Source: Tenericutes bacterium ADurb.BinA124 (lineage in GTDB: Bacteria; Bacillota_I; Bacilli_A; ML615J-28; CAG-698). Taken from it: 64,000 bases of DNA. The stretch is from the NCBI GenBank assembly GCA_002068415.1, contig MVZM01000001.1, forward strand, positions 1 to 64,000. The letters run 5' to 3'. A model generated the notes under the pieces. That model had not been told where the DNA came from. It worked only from the letters and a program-made list of their open reading frames with translations, and did no database searches. The translations under genes and the position numbers were made by a program. The stretch's first letter is position 1, and each line of letters opens with the position of its first letter. This document shows positions 1-9,087 of the stretch, piece by piece.

Positions 1-378
1 TACAGGGGGAACACATTTCCCCCTAACCCCCTTTGTTCTTTAAATCTTTTTTCTATTTTCATTTTACAATATTCAGATGAATTTAAAAGTTATTCTGTAC
101 AAAATGGATTTGAGGAAAGTTTCTCTACATTGTCTAGTATTTATGTAGATTATGATAATAATGGTAATTTTTTTATTATGGATGATGTCAAGTTTTGGGA
201 CCAAATTGTAAGTAAAAACAAATCTGAAAAAGATACAAAAATTAAAATGAAGAAAAATAAAATCAGCAGCATCGTGTGGGAGTTTAGAAAAGATGTTCTT
301 GGTAATAACCCGATGTTTATAATTTCGGATATTTATGGTAATGATTTTGTTGTTAAACCCAAAAAGGAGGATAATTAA
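1..378 (+). CDS. Hypothetical protein, 5' end cut by window edge
   Basis: The frame that ends at the TAA at 376-378 is open all the way back to base 1, so the gene may start before the window. If it starts inside, the only visible in-frame start is a TTG at 130 (82 residues), with a distant GAGG at 112-115. The last ~95 residues look protein-like (charged, ending in a lysine-rich tail). The part encoded by the first ~60 bases is less convincing and may be a decayed junction. The stop overlaps the ATG of the restriction helicase by one base (TAATG), so the two are translationally coupled, which suggests a partner subunit of that system. I do not recognise a family. A methyltransferase or specificity-subunit tail is possible but not shown. 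Confidence 0.45.
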   Translation, partial: YRGNTFPPNPLCSLNLFSIFILQYSDEFKSYSVQNGFEESFSTLSSIYVDYDNNGNFFIMDDVKFWDQIVSKNKSEKDTKIKMKKNKISSIVWEFRKDVLGNNPMFIISDIYGNDFVVKPKKEDN

Positions 379-2981
379 TGATGAAAGATAAACATACTTA
401 TCAACAAAAAGATTTAATTTTAAATGTAAATTCATCATATGATCCACAAAAATTAAACCTTGATGATTGGTCGGCCTATCTTGATGTTTTGTGTGGAAAC
501 AGAGAATATCAAAAGGAAGCAATAAAGGCAGCAATAATTTTTTTAGCTTCAGGCTTGTATGAAAGTACTGAGGATTTGGCAAAAGAAAATTATAATAAAA
601 ACATGCACTTACAACAAAAATATCCTAGAATTGAACAACTATTTAATAAATTTCAAATAAGAAACAAACTTCATGCAAATATTGATCTTGCCACAGGCAC
701 AGGTAAATCATATGTTATTTATGGTATTGCTCAAATTATGTTAGCCTTAGGCTTAGTGAAACGAGTTCTTGTTTTATGCCCGTCTTTGACTATAGAGAAA
801 GGATTGACCGAAAAATTCAAATTACTGGCTTCTGACACAGATTTAAGAAATGCAATACCCAAAAATGCTGTTATTTCAAACCCAAGTATCATTGATGCCA
901 ATAGGACCATTAGTGAAGGAGATATTTGCGTTGAAAATATACATGCAGTGTATTCTGGTACAGGCTCGTCTATAGACGATAGTTTTAGATTAGGTGGAGA
1001 GGACACCCTTGTTTTAAATGATGAATCGCATCATATTTATAACGAATTACAAGGAATTAGTTTGCGTAGTACTGAAGGACAAAATATAAAAAAATGGAAA
1101 GAATTTTTAATTTCTAAAAATTATAATTTTAAATATATTTTAGGTTTCACTGGAACCGCATATATTGATAACGAATATTTTGTTGATGTTATATATAGGT
1201 ATTCTTTAAGACAAGCAATTGATGATAGGGTAGTAAAAACTATTTCTTATGTTGCAGAAGATCAAGGGACTAATAAAGATTACGAAAAATTTCAAAAAAT
1301 ATATGCTAACCATCTAGAAAACAAAAAAACATATAGTAAAATAAAGCCATTAACTATAATGATTACTAAAGATATAGAAGCTGCTGATGAGCTTTATAAA
1401 AAACTATGTGACTTTTTAATTGAGTGGGAAAACCTTTCTGAAAATTTTGTTAAAGACAAAGTATTAATTGTTACATCTCATTCTAATCATGCAGCAAATA
1501 TTCCTAAGTTAGATTATGTCGATGACTTTAATAATCCTATTGAATGGATTATTTCTGTGAGTATGTTGACAGAGGGTTGGGATGTTAAAAATGTGTTCCA
1601 AATAGTGCCTTGGGAAGATAGAGCATTTAATTCCAAATTATTGATTGCGCAGGTTTTAGGAAGAGGGCTTAGAATTCCAAACGAATATCTCGGGGTACAT
1701 CCAACAGTTACTATATCTAATCACGCTAATTGGAGTAAAAATATTAAATATTTAGTAGATGAAGTTTTGGAAATTGAAAAAAGAATAACAAGTTCAGTTA
1801 AATATATAGGAGAAAGAAATAAATATAATTTTACTATATATAACTTGTTATATTTGAGAGAAGAAAAAGAAGTTGAGCATCCAGAAAAAGATAAAAATAT
1901 GGATTATTCAAAATCTTGGCGTGAAGGGATAAATTTAGAAAGCCAAGCCGCACACATTAAAAGAGAAGTCATATACGAAAGTTTTTCGACTGGATACTTG
2001 ACGCAAAGAGAATATCAATTAAAATATGAAATCAGTAGTGTAGATGAAATTGTTGGTAGGATAATGAATGGGTTTAGAACTCGTGAGTGGGAAGGTGGAA
2101 TATTAGGTTTAGGAGATAATGAAATATATGATAAGGATAATCTTCCTCCGCAAGAAAAAATAAAGGAACTCATCATAAAGTCAATGCGAAAAGTAGGTAT
2201 TGAAGGAGAAAATCTGTCAAATGAAAATACACAAAGAGTTTTAAGAGCATTTTCGACATTAATTCGGAAATCTAGCAAAACAGTGATACCCGAAATCAAG
2301 CCTGATAATATTATAGAGATAAACACAGAAAATATGCCTGATGAAAGTCTAGGACTATCTTCGTTGAGAAGGAGTGGGACAGTTTTTTATTCTGATGATT
2401 ATTCTGAGGTAGCAATTAATGATGAACAAAAGGATATTTTTGGTAAATTCATTAATGATGATGAAAATCCAAAACGAACAAGTCATCATGTGAACAAATA
2501 TACATTCAAGACACCGTTGAATTTTGTTTTTACATCTGAATCGCCTGAAAATCTTTTTACAAAAGAACTGATAAAAAATGAAAATGCTAAATTTATAAGC
2601 AAATGGATAAAATCAAGAGATAGAGGTTTTTATCAAATAGAATATAGTATTAGAATATCTAATCATCAAAAAAATCTTAATTTTAATCCAGATTATTTTA
2701 TCTTATGCGAGTATAATGATACGGAATATATAATAGTAGTTGAAATTAAATCCGACAAAGATAATTCTGATGAAAATAAAGCTAAATATAAATACGCTCT
2801 TGATCATTTCAAAAAGTTGAATGTTAAACTTGAAGAGGTAAATATCAATCAAAAATATATATTTCATTTTCTTAGCCCTAGCAATTACCAGACTTTTTTT
2901 GAATATCTTTCAGATGGAAGATTATTTAATGGCGAATTTAAAAGCGAGTTAGAAATTTTATTAGAAAACGGGCAAAAGTAA
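378..2981 (+). CDS. Type III-like restriction enzyme, helicase-nuclease (Res) subunit
   Basis: An 867-residue superfamily 2 helicase of the ResIII type. Visible motifs are Walker A ATGTGKS (~105-111), a DEAH-like box DESHH (~215), motif III GFTGTAY, motif V TEGWDV (~395) and motif VI QVLGRGLRIP. The C-terminus has a plausible PD-(D/E)xK nuclease core: NPDYF followed by VVEIKSD near residues 770-795. Such proteins translocate on DNA and cut it as part of restriction or other defence. The start is ATG 378 (or 381) behind AAGGAGG at 364-370. No complete modification methyltransferase is visible, because the upstream partner is cut by the window edge. The gene is visibly AT-richer than the core genes from 19 kb on, in line with transfer. 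It could instead be a non-classical DEAD/DEAH defence helicase rather than a true type III Res. Confidence 0.8.
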   Translation: MMKDKHTYQQKDLILNVNSSYDPQKLNLDDWSAYLDVLCGNREYQKEAIKAAIIFLASGLYESTEDLAKENYNKNMHLQQKYPRIEQLFNKFQIRNKLHANIDLATGTGKSYVIYGIAQIMLALGLVKRVLVLCPSLTIEKGLTEKFKLLASDTDLRNAIPKNAVISNPSIIDANRTISEGDICVENIHAVYSGTGSSIDDSFRLGGEDTLVLNDESHHIYNELQGISLRSTEGQNIKKWKEFLISKNYNFKYILGFTGTAYIDNEYFVDVIYRYSLRQAIDDRVVKTISYVAEDQGTNKDYEKFQKIYANHLENKKTYSKIKPLTIMITKDIEAADELYKKLCDFLIEWENLSENFVKDKVLIVTSHSNHAANIPKLDYVDDFNNPIEWIISVSMLTEGWDVKNVFQIVPWEDRAFNSKLLIAQVLGRGLRIPNEYLGVHPTVTISNHANWSKNIKYLVDEVLEIEKRITSSVKYIGERNKYNFTIYNLLYLREEKEVEHPEKDKNMDYSKSWREGINLESQAAHIKREVIYESFSTGYLTQREYQLKYEISSVDEIVGRIMNGFRTREWEGGILGLGDNEIYDKDNLPPQEKIKELIIKSMRKVGIEGENLSNENTQRVLRAFSTLIRKSSKTVIPEIKPDNIIEINTENMPDESLGLSSLRRSGTVFYSDDYSEVAINDEQKDIFGKFINDDENPKRTSHHVNKYTFKTPLNFVFTSESPENLFTKELIKNENAKFISKWIKSRDRGFYQIEYSIRISNHQKNLNFNPDYFILCEYNDTEYIIVVEIKSDKDNSDENKAKYKYALDHFKKLNVKLEEVNINQKYIFHFLSPSNYQTFFEYLSDGRLFNGEFKSELEILLENGQK

Positions 2982-3330
2982 GAGGTTTTAATTAACAGGT
3001 GCAATGTTTTTATAGATAGATTTATTTTCCTCTAAAATACCTCAAAATACTCCATTTCCCCTTTGATGGACAAAAAGCACCAGTTAAGGTAAAATACCCA
3101 ATTGTCCGTTGGAATGCCTCAAAAGTATATGGAAATGCCTTATTTTCCCTTTGTCGGTCAAATGTTAGTAGTTTTGCACAGTTAGGGCATTAACCAGCGA
3201 TCCCTTAGTTGTAAAAGACAGCTCTAACAATAGGATTTGAACTCTAAAGAGTTTATGCAATAAGGTGTCTGAAATAAGGCATCTTTTTATTTGTTAAGAA
3301 AAAACAAATTTATGATTGATCTTTTTTATT
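2982..3330. other. Non-coding stretch with a terminator-like hairpin
   Basis: No gene could be supported here. Two loosely similar blocks (~3028-3075 and ~3108-3160, sharing AAATGCCTC-like and TTTCCCTTTG-like words) look like degraded repeat or insertion-element debris, but no readable transposase remains. A hairpin with arms AGGTGTC (3263-3269) and GGCATCT (3278-3284), with two G-U pairs, is followed by a T run and could be a rho-independent terminator. Confidence 0.4.
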
Positions 3331-3368
3331 TCCTCCAGATAATGTGATATAGTACAATTAACTGGAGG
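3331..3368 (+). promoter_or_regulatory. Inverted-repeat operator over promoter and RBS of the AbiEi-like gene
   Basis: Arms CCTCCAG-A-TAAT (3332-3343) and ATTA-A-CTGGAGG (3357-3368) pair with a single A-A mismatch. The short loop contains GATATAG, a plausible -10 element, and the right arm contains the GGAGG ribosome site of the gene starting at 3374. AbiEi-type antitoxins are known to repress their own promoters by binding inverted repeats. In RNA the same repeat would hide the ribosome site. Confidence 0.55.
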
Positions 3369-3373
3369 TAATT

Positions 3374-3607
3374 ATGGTATATACGACTCAAGATTTAATA
3401 AAAATTAATAAGAATTATTCTGATATTATGGGTAAAATTTCAAGATATTTAAGAGATGAGAAGATAATTCAACTTAAAAGAGGACTATATGAAAGTGACA
3501 AAAACACTCCTGGACATTATCTTGCAGGATATATTTATGGACCATCATATTTATCTTTTGACTATGTTTTATCTATAAGCGGTCTAATACCACATTTAAA
3601 AAAATAG
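3374..3607 (+). pseudogene. AbiEi-type antitoxin, N-terminal stump
   Basis: Only 77 codons remain. They match the start of AbiEi-family (type IV toxin-antitoxin) antitoxins: a winged-helix DNA-binding region (about residues 1-45) followed by the characteristic YGPSYLSFDYVLSISGLIP segment. Full-length members run to roughly 200 residues. Here the frame ends eight bases before an IS21-like end, right after GLIP. The rest of the antitoxin and any AbiEii toxin are missing. The ribosome site CTGGAGG and the operator-like inverted repeat upstream are intact, so the stump may still be expressed and might still bind DNA. Confidence 0.65.
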
Positions 3608-3790
3608 AAAAAAGATGCCAATGCCAAGTTGAAATTGACTCCCCTCAGCAATTTGAAATTGACCACCTAGCGGTCTAAGCACTCCTTGGTTTCTTTTAAT
3701 CGATATGATTCTCCTTTGATTGCAATAACATGAGATTTGTATTCATCCATGTATGACAACTTTATACCTAAGAATAATGAAATTTAGTTA
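3608..3790 (-). mobile_element. IS21-family remnant: terminal repeats and IstB C-terminal fragment
   Basis: On the minus strand an open frame from ~3790 down to the TAG at 3667-3669 encodes about 40 residues, including SHVIAIKGESYRLKE, which resembles the C-terminus of IstB-type helper ATPases of IS21 elements. Beyond the stop, TTGAAATTGAC occurs twice (near 3631 and 3650), like the multiple terminal repeats of IS21 ends. The rest of the element is gone. The remnant abuts the broken AbiEi-like gene. Confidence 0.6.
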
Positions 3791-3910
3791 TAAACCAATT
3801 CTAAATGTGGACAAAGTGAATTCTATTTTTCTTTTAGTTACAAACGCAGCAAGGCACGCAATTATTGCGTTAATATAAATAATGTGGCATTATTTAGTTG
3901 AGGTGCTATT

Positions 3911-4384
3911 ATGTCGTTAAAAGAATTAAGAATTAGCAAAAAATTAACCCAGGTTGAAAGTGCTAAATATCTTGGAATACCCATTAGGACTTATCAAAAT
4001 TATGAAAATGATGAATCCAAACGAAACTCAATGAAATATTTATATATGATGGAAAAACTAGAAAAATATGATTATATTGATGAGACAACTGGTATCCTTT
4101 CCATTGAACAAATTAAAGAAGCTTGTGAACAAGTTTTTAATAATTTGGATGTTGATTATTGTTACTTATTCGGATCATATGCTGAAGGAAATCCGAGTGA
4201 AAAAAGTGATATCGACCTATTAATATCAACAAGTATAACCGGTTTAGATTATTATAATTTAATTGAAACATTGAGAAATAAATTATTTAATAAAAAAATA
4301 GATTTATTAACTGTGAAACAATTAGAAAATAATTTTGATTTATTATATGAAATACTAAAAAAAGGAATAAAGATATATGGCTAA
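3911..4384 (+). CDS. XRE-type HTH fused to MNT nucleotidyltransferase (antitoxin)
   Basis: 157 residues. The first ~55 form a Cro/CI-type helix-turn-helix ([21 protein letters not shown]). From ~75 on is a minimal nucleotidyltransferase with GSYAEG (~98-103) and SDIDLLIS (~109-116), the metal-binding GSx(10)DxD arrangement. MNT proteins pair with HEPN toxins; they neutralise the toxin, in characterised cases by AMP transfer onto it. The HEPN partner lies directly downstream (overlap of 7 bases) but is broken. Ribosome site GAGGTG at 3900-3905 precedes the ATG. The HTH fusion suggests autorepression. The gene looks intact, so it is an antitoxin without a working toxin. Confidence 0.8.
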
Positions 4385-4713
4385 TATTAAAAATGATGGA
4401 TATTATTTAAAAAAGATTGTTACTGACATAGAATTTGTTATGAAACATGTGGAAAAACATCGATGAAAATTCATTTAACAAAATGAACTGCTTATTGATT
4501 CAGTAATGTTTCGTTTAATTCAAATATCTGAAAATTCAAATAGACTTAGTAATCAATTCAAACAAAATAACGCAAATGTTCCTTAGGTAGCAATTAAAGG
4601 TTTAAGAAATAGAGTTATACATGATTATGGTAATGTTGATTTATCTATAATTTACAATACTGTAAAAAATGATGTGCCTTTATTATATCAATCGTTAATC
4701 GGTATAATGTAGC
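4378..4713 (+). pseudogene. HEPN (DUF86-type) toxin, broken
   Basis: Reading from the ATG at 4378 gives a DUF86-like HEPN protein: an N-terminal helix, then the region DSVMFRLIQISENSNRL, then GLRNRVIHDYGNVDL, which carries the Rx4-6H RNase motif. Three stops interrupt it. TGA (near 4465) and TAA (near 4477) fall inside a short out-of-frame patch flanked by what look like a +1 and a -1 indel; the alternative frame there reads [13 protein letters not shown] near 4585 sits where the family normally has Trp (VPWVAIKG). The toxin should therefore be inactive. Confidence 0.75.
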
Positions 4714-5200
4714 CTATAGACGGTAAATGGGTTGTTTTAAAGCGACAAGCAATTTAAATAAACATTGAACCACTCAATGAGGAATGGACTTAAAAAGGGA
4801 AAACAAGAGACCAAAGAATGTTAAAGTATTCCCTTTGTCAAGGAGACAATAAAAAAAGGACATAGTCTTGTAAATCTGTTTGATTTATAAGGCTATTTTT
4901 TTATTGTGCCCGATTTACAGGGTATTAAAGCAGTTTTTTGTTTTAAAAAATCATGTAATTTTATTTAGCAAGAGTGCGAAACAATTTAATCAAAAAATAA
5001 GGAATACTGTTTATAATAAACTGAAATGAACCAGGTTTTAAGAAAACAGCAGTTGGAAATTAATAAGCTAAAGTACTTTCTTTGTTAATAACACAATAAA
5101 AATGAGTCTTTTTAATTATTTAAAAAGTATGGTAAAATATAAACGAAAAAAGATGTTTTTTATTGCTTGTTATGAATAAGCCATTTAAAGAAGGTGAACT
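4714..5200. other. Non-coding stretch between defence remnant and c-di-GMP genes
   Basis: No gene seen. It contains the terminator at 4862-4903 and two imperfect copies of an ~35-base block (about 4824-4858 and 5070-5102, sharing TAAAGTA...TTTG...ACAATAAAAA). A possible -10 (TAAAAT) lies near 5133, upstream of the gene starting at 5201. Confidence 0.4.
4862..4903 (+). terminator. Rho-independent terminator
   Basis: Fifteen-base arms (4862-4876 and 4882-4896) pair fully with two G-U pairs around a 5-base loop and are followed by a run of seven T. Confidence 0.8.
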
Positions 5201-7873
5201 ATGAAAAAAATTCTTAGTTTGTTAATTTTGCTTGTAAGCATGGTTACTGCACCATTAACTGTTAGTGCGACACCTGATGATGTTGATTTCAAGGAGCTGT
5301 TTGATAACCACCAAAGTATCATGCTCATTATTCACCCCATCACGGGTGTTATTTACTATGCCAATCCGGCGGCCGCATCATTTTATGGTTATTCATTAGA
5401 TACCTTAATCTCCATGAACATCAGCAATATTAATACCTTATCACCCGAGGAGGTAGCTGCTGAAAGACTACGAGCCCTCAATGAAGAACGCGATTTCTTC
5501 ATTTTTAAGCATCGTTTAGCTAATGGTGACATTAAAACGGTGCATGTTTATTCCTATCCGATTGACATCAAGGGTGAAACCTATCTTTTTTCCATCATCA
5601 TCGACCAAACAGAATTCATATTATTTGTAAACCGTCAGCACAACTCGACATTGATTATCATTGTTTTGTTGGTTATAGTGGTAATAACGACTTCATTGGG
5701 TTTAATTCTCATCAGCCAAAAGAATAAAAGACTTAAAGAGAGTGAAAGATTTAAAGCTTTACATGATATATCCTTTGGCGGATTTGTTATTCACAATCAA
5801 GGTCTCATCTTAGATTGCAATAAAGGAATCTTTGATATCACCGGCTATACTTATAATGAGTTAATGGGAATGCAAGGGGTGTTATTAATTGCCCCGGAAC
5901 AGCGAGATTTTGTAACAAGTCAAATCAAATCAGGTTATGAATTGCCATTTGAAACACAAGGAATAAGAAAAAACGGTGAGATTTACCCATTAAGAATTGA
6001 ATCTAAAAGCACTCCATATCGAGGTAAACAAGTCCTAATCACCGAGTTTAGAGATATTACGGAAATCAAAAAAGTTGAAGAAGAAAGCCTACGAATGGAA
6101 ATGCAATGGGATAAGTTAATCCAAGAGATGCCACTGGGCTTTAATTTAAGAGAAATGATTTGGGATGAAAAGAAAAACCCGGTGGACTACCGGTTTCTTG
6201 ACATCAATGATGCTTACCAAGCGATGACGGGCTTAAAAAAAGCGGATATCATTGGTAAACGAGCAACCGAGATTCTTCCGGAAATTGAGTTTTCGTGGAT
6301 TGAAAGCTATGCACAAGTCGTGTTAAAAAAACAAACCACAGCGATTGAGTCTTATTCGCGGGCTTTAAAAAAATATTTTCGGGTGGTTTCATATCCATAT
6401 ATTGATGATAAGTTCATTGTGATTGCGGAAGACATTACGGATAGAAAGCATCAGGAAAAAGCCCTCATTGAGAAAGAAAGCGAAAAAGGGCGGATTATTG
6501 ACAACCTCCCCGGAGTTTATTATCAATGTAAGTTCGATAACAATAGGACAATGCTCCATATGACTGAGCAATGGGAAAGAATCACCGGCTATAAACCTGT
6601 GGATTTGATAAACAATAAAAGAATATCATTTAATGATTTAGTCCTTCCTAAGTATCGGACTCATTTGATGAAAACTTGGTTGGAATCAAAGAAACATAAT
6701 CGAACAAATACCCTTGAGTATGAAATCCTCAAGAAAGACGGAACAACAGCTTGGATTTGGGAAAAAGGGAAAGCCTTTAGTCGAGATGGAGAATGGTTTA
6801 TTGAAGGCTTCTTAATGGATAATACGGATCAAAAACAAAATGAAGAAAAAGTGATTTATGCAAGTAAACATGATTTTTTAACGGGCTTACCCAATAGACG
6901 CTATTTTGATGACAAAATTAAAGAATTTGATAAACCGGAAAACTATCCCTTATTGATTGCTGTGATTGATATTGATGGCTTGAAGTTGATTAACGATACC
7001 TATGGGCATCATGTCGGTGATCAAACCATCAAACAAGTTGCTAACTTGCTTGCCGAGTCGTGGTTACCCCCCGCCATTATTTCAAGGATTGGTGGGGATG
7101 AGTTTCTAATTTTATCGCCAAAAACCACCATGGAAGCATATAAACAAAGCCTAAACGATTTGATTGCCAAGGTATCTCAAATCAAGATTAAGGAGATTCA
7201 ACTGTCACTTTCCTTTGGTTCAGCTGTAAAAACAGATCAATCTATAGATATTGATGATGTCATTACGGAAGCCGAAAACAGTATGTATTCCAATAAAGTT
7301 CTTCGCAGCCAAAGTTCAAGAAATCAAACTATTAATGCCCTCTTCAATTCATTAAGAGAAAAATACGATGAAGAAAGAGACCATTCCGATCGTGTCAGTC
7401 GATATTGTGCTTTGATGGGTGAAAAGTTAAATCTCTCCGATCATGAGAAATTAGAATTGGAATTTGCCGGCCGCATGCATGACATCGGTAAAATAACCAT
7501 CCCTGATTATATCTTAAAGAAACCGGGTAAACTCACTGAATATGAATGGGAGATTATGAAAGCCCATACGACCAATGGCTACCAAATCCTACGTTCAGCG
7601 GATAAATATTCCAAACTGGCTGAATATGCCTTAACACATCATGAACGCATTGACGGTAAAGGTTATCCCCAAGGACTAAAGGGAGATGAAATCCCCTTAT
7701 TTTCTCGGATTATTAATATTTGCGATGCCTATGAAGCTATGACAGCCGATAGACCTTACCGAAAAGCGCTTAGCAAAGAGTTTGCGATTAACGAACTAAA
7801 ACGCTGTGCGGGGACACAGTTTGATGCGAAGTTAGTCAAGGTGTTTATTAACGAAGTAATCGTTAATGAATGA
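5201..7873 (+). CDS. Membrane PAS-GGDEF-HD-GYP cyclic-di-GMP protein
   Basis: 890 residues. An N-terminal signal peptide (cleavage near VSA-TPDD, ~24) is followed by an extracellular PAS-like domain (~30-145) and a transmembrane helix (~152-172). At least three cytoplasmic PAS domains lie at about 185-295, 300-415 and 425-545. Next come a GGDEF domain with intact RIGGDEF (~626-632) and an HD-GYP domain with HDIGK and HHERIDGKGYP. GGDEF domains make cyclic-di-GMP and HD-GYP domains degrade it, and both motif sets look intact, so the protein may be bifunctional. Ribosome site AAGAAGGTG lies before ATG 5201. Its stop lies inside the region preceding the next cyclase, so the two are probably co-transcribed. 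Ligands are unknown. Confidence 0.88.
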   Translation: MKKILSLLILLVSMVTAPLTVSATPDDVDFKELFDNHQSIMLIIHPITGVIYYANPAAASFYGYSLDTLISMNISNINTLSPEEVAAERLRALNEERDFFIFKHRLANGDIKTVHVYSYPIDIKGETYLFSIIIDQTEFILFVNRQHNSTLIIIVLLVIVVITTSLGLILISQKNKRLKESERFKALHDISFGGFVIHNQGLILDCNKGIFDITGYTYNELMGMQGVLLIAPEQRDFVTSQIKSGYELPFETQGIRKNGEIYPLRIESKSTPYRGKQVLITEFRDITEIKKVEEESLRMEMQWDKLIQEMPLGFNLREMIWDEKKNPVDYRFLDINDAYQAMTGLKKADIIGKRATEILPEIEFSWIESYAQVVLKKQTTAIESYSRALKKYFRVVSYPYIDDKFIVIAEDITDRKHQEKALIEKESEKGRIIDNLPGVYYQCKFDNNRTMLHMTEQWERITGYKPVDLINNKRISFNDLVLPKYRTHLMKTWLESKKHNRTNTLEYEILKKDGTTAWIWEKGKAFSRDGEWFIEGFLMDNTDQKQNEEKVIYASKHDFLTGLPNRRYFDDKIKEFDKPENYPLLIAVIDIDGLKLINDTYGHHVGDQTIKQVANLLAESWLPPAIISRIGGDEFLILSPKTTMEAYKQSLNDLIAKVSQIKIKEIQLSLSFGSAVKTDQSIDIDDVITEAENSMYSNKVLRSQSSRNQTINALFNSLREKYDEERDHSDRVSRYCALMGEKLNLSDHEKLELEFAGRMHDIGKITIPDYILKKPGKLTEYEWEIMKAHTTNGYQILRSADKYSKLAEYALTHHERIDGKGYPQGLKGDEIPLFSRIINICDAYEAMTADRPYRKALSKEFAINELKRCAGTQFDAKLVKVFINEVIVNE

Positions 7874-7901
7874 TTTCAACTGGAAATGGGGAGGAAAATT
7901 T

Positions 7902-8813
7902 ATGGACATAAAATATCACGATAATCTTATTCCTTATCTTTATGAAGGAGTATATGTGGTCGATCAAAAAAGAAGAATCATTTATTGGAATGAAGGTAGC
8001 GAACGCATTACCGGATATTCGCAAGCGGAAGTAACCAACAGTTTTTGTTACCAAAACATTTTACAACATGTGGACGAAAACGGAAAACAGCTGTGCCTTG
8101 AAGGCTGTCCCCTTAATGAAACCCTAAAAGACGGTATCATTAGGGAAGCTCGCGTGTTTCTAAAACACAAAGAAGGCCATCGTATCCCCATCATGGTCAA
8201 AACCTTGCCGATTTATGATTCGGAACAAACAATTGTTGCCGCTATTGAAGTGTTTACGGACGAACGATTTCAAAAGCAGATTTATCATGAAAACATCGAG
8301 TTAAAAGATAAACTACGGATTGACCCATTAACCCAAGTAGCGAATCGGCATTACTTTGATTTTGAAATAGCCAAGAGGTTGGAAGAAGCGAAATTGTTTT
8401 CCAACACCTTTGGCATTATGATTATGGATATCGATTTTTTCAAAAAAGTCAATGACACTTATGGGCATTTAATAGGCGATGAAATCTTGAAAATTGTTGC
8501 CCACACTCTTTCATCGAATGTGAAAAAAACGGATTTGGTCAGCCGTTGGGGTGGGGAAGAGTTTATTGCTATTGTTGATGTTGCCAATAATGACGATTTA
8601 ATTAATATCGCTGAACGATTACGATTGTTGGTTGCGGCTTCCAGTTATCAATTTGAGGACGGGAAAACGATTCAAGTAACAATTTCTATCGGCGGAACCA
8701 TGGTTACAAAAACTGATACCATCAAAACAGCGATAACAAGAGCAGATGAAAATCTCTATTATGCAAAACAAAACGGCAGAAATCAATCCAAGATTACTGA
8801 TAACAAAATGTAG
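7902..8813 (+). CDS. PAS-GGDEF diguanylate cyclase
   Basis: About 303 residues from ATG 7902, chosen because GGGGAGG (7889-7895) sits seven bases upstream. An in-frame ATG at 7866, overlapping the previous gene, lacks such a site. A PAS domain (~5-125, with IIYWNEGSERITGYS) precedes a GGDEF domain with the active-site GGEEF and the metal/guanine-site segments DIDFFKKVNDTYGH and DPLTQVANR. It should convert two GTP to cyclic-di-GMP in the cytoplasm in response to the PAS signal. No membrane segment is seen. It lies directly after the larger GGDEF/HD-GYP receptor, forming a two-gene signalling unit closed by a terminator. Confidence 0.9.
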   Translation: MDIKYHDNLIPYLYEGVYVVDQKRRIIYWNEGSERITGYSQAEVTNSFCYQNILQHVDENGKQLCLEGCPLNETLKDGIIREARVFLKHKEGHRIPIMVKTLPIYDSEQTIVAAIEVFTDERFQKQIYHENIELKDKLRIDPLTQVANRHYFDFEIAKRLEEAKLFSNTFGIMIMDIDFFKKVNDTYGHLIGDEILKIVAHTLSSNVKKTDLVSRWGGEEFIAIVDVANNDDLINIAERLRLLVAASSYQFEDGKTIQVTISIGGTMVTKTDTIKTAITRADENLYYAKQNGRNQSKITDNKM

Positions 8814-8830
8814 CAGTTACCAATAAAAAA

Positions 8831-8876
8831 AGCCAAGTATTTTAGATAAATTCTAAGTTTTACTTGGCTTGTTTTT
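8831..8876 (+). terminator. Rho-independent terminator
   Basis: AGCCAAGTA (8831-8839) pairs with TACTTGGCT (8861-8869), with further pairing inside the loop, and GTTTTT follows. It closes the two-gene cyclic-di-GMP unit. Confidence 0.85.
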
Positions 8877-9009
8877 ATAAAAGCGGACACTTAAAAAAAT
8901 AATATTCTCTTTGAAGGTGGGCTTAAAAAATATGTAATCAAGGTATGATTCAAGGTCTAAGGCTCTTTTTTATCTAGATGATAAGGGATTGATTCTTCGA
9001 AAGCAAAGG

Positions 9010-9068
9010 TTATTGTAAACAATATTGTAAACACATTTGTTGACTTATTGTAAACAATATTGTAAACT
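9010..9068 (+). promoter_or_regulatory. Promoter of fic gene with duplicated 23-bp operator
   Basis: Two exact 23-base copies lie at 9010-9032 and 9045-9067. Each contains TTGTAAAC twice, 12 bases apart. The promoter TTGACT (9040-9045), 17 bases, TAAACT (9063-9068) overlaps the second copy completely, so a protein bound there would block RNA polymerase. The copies start 35 bases apart, which suggests cooperative binding. Confidence 0.65.
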
Positions 9069-9087
9069 ATTAATGAGGTGATGATTT

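Noticed and set aside
378-2981. Calling the helicase a complete type III restriction-modification system
   Set aside because: The methyltransferase is not visible; the upstream frame is cut by the window start and shows no methyltransferase motif.
4465-4590. TGA/TAG read as sense (alternative genetic code)
   Set aside because: TGA ends many clear genes here, such as those ending at 7873, 16383 and 58495, often in overlaps with the next start, and TAA also interrupts the same frame; decay explains the stops better.
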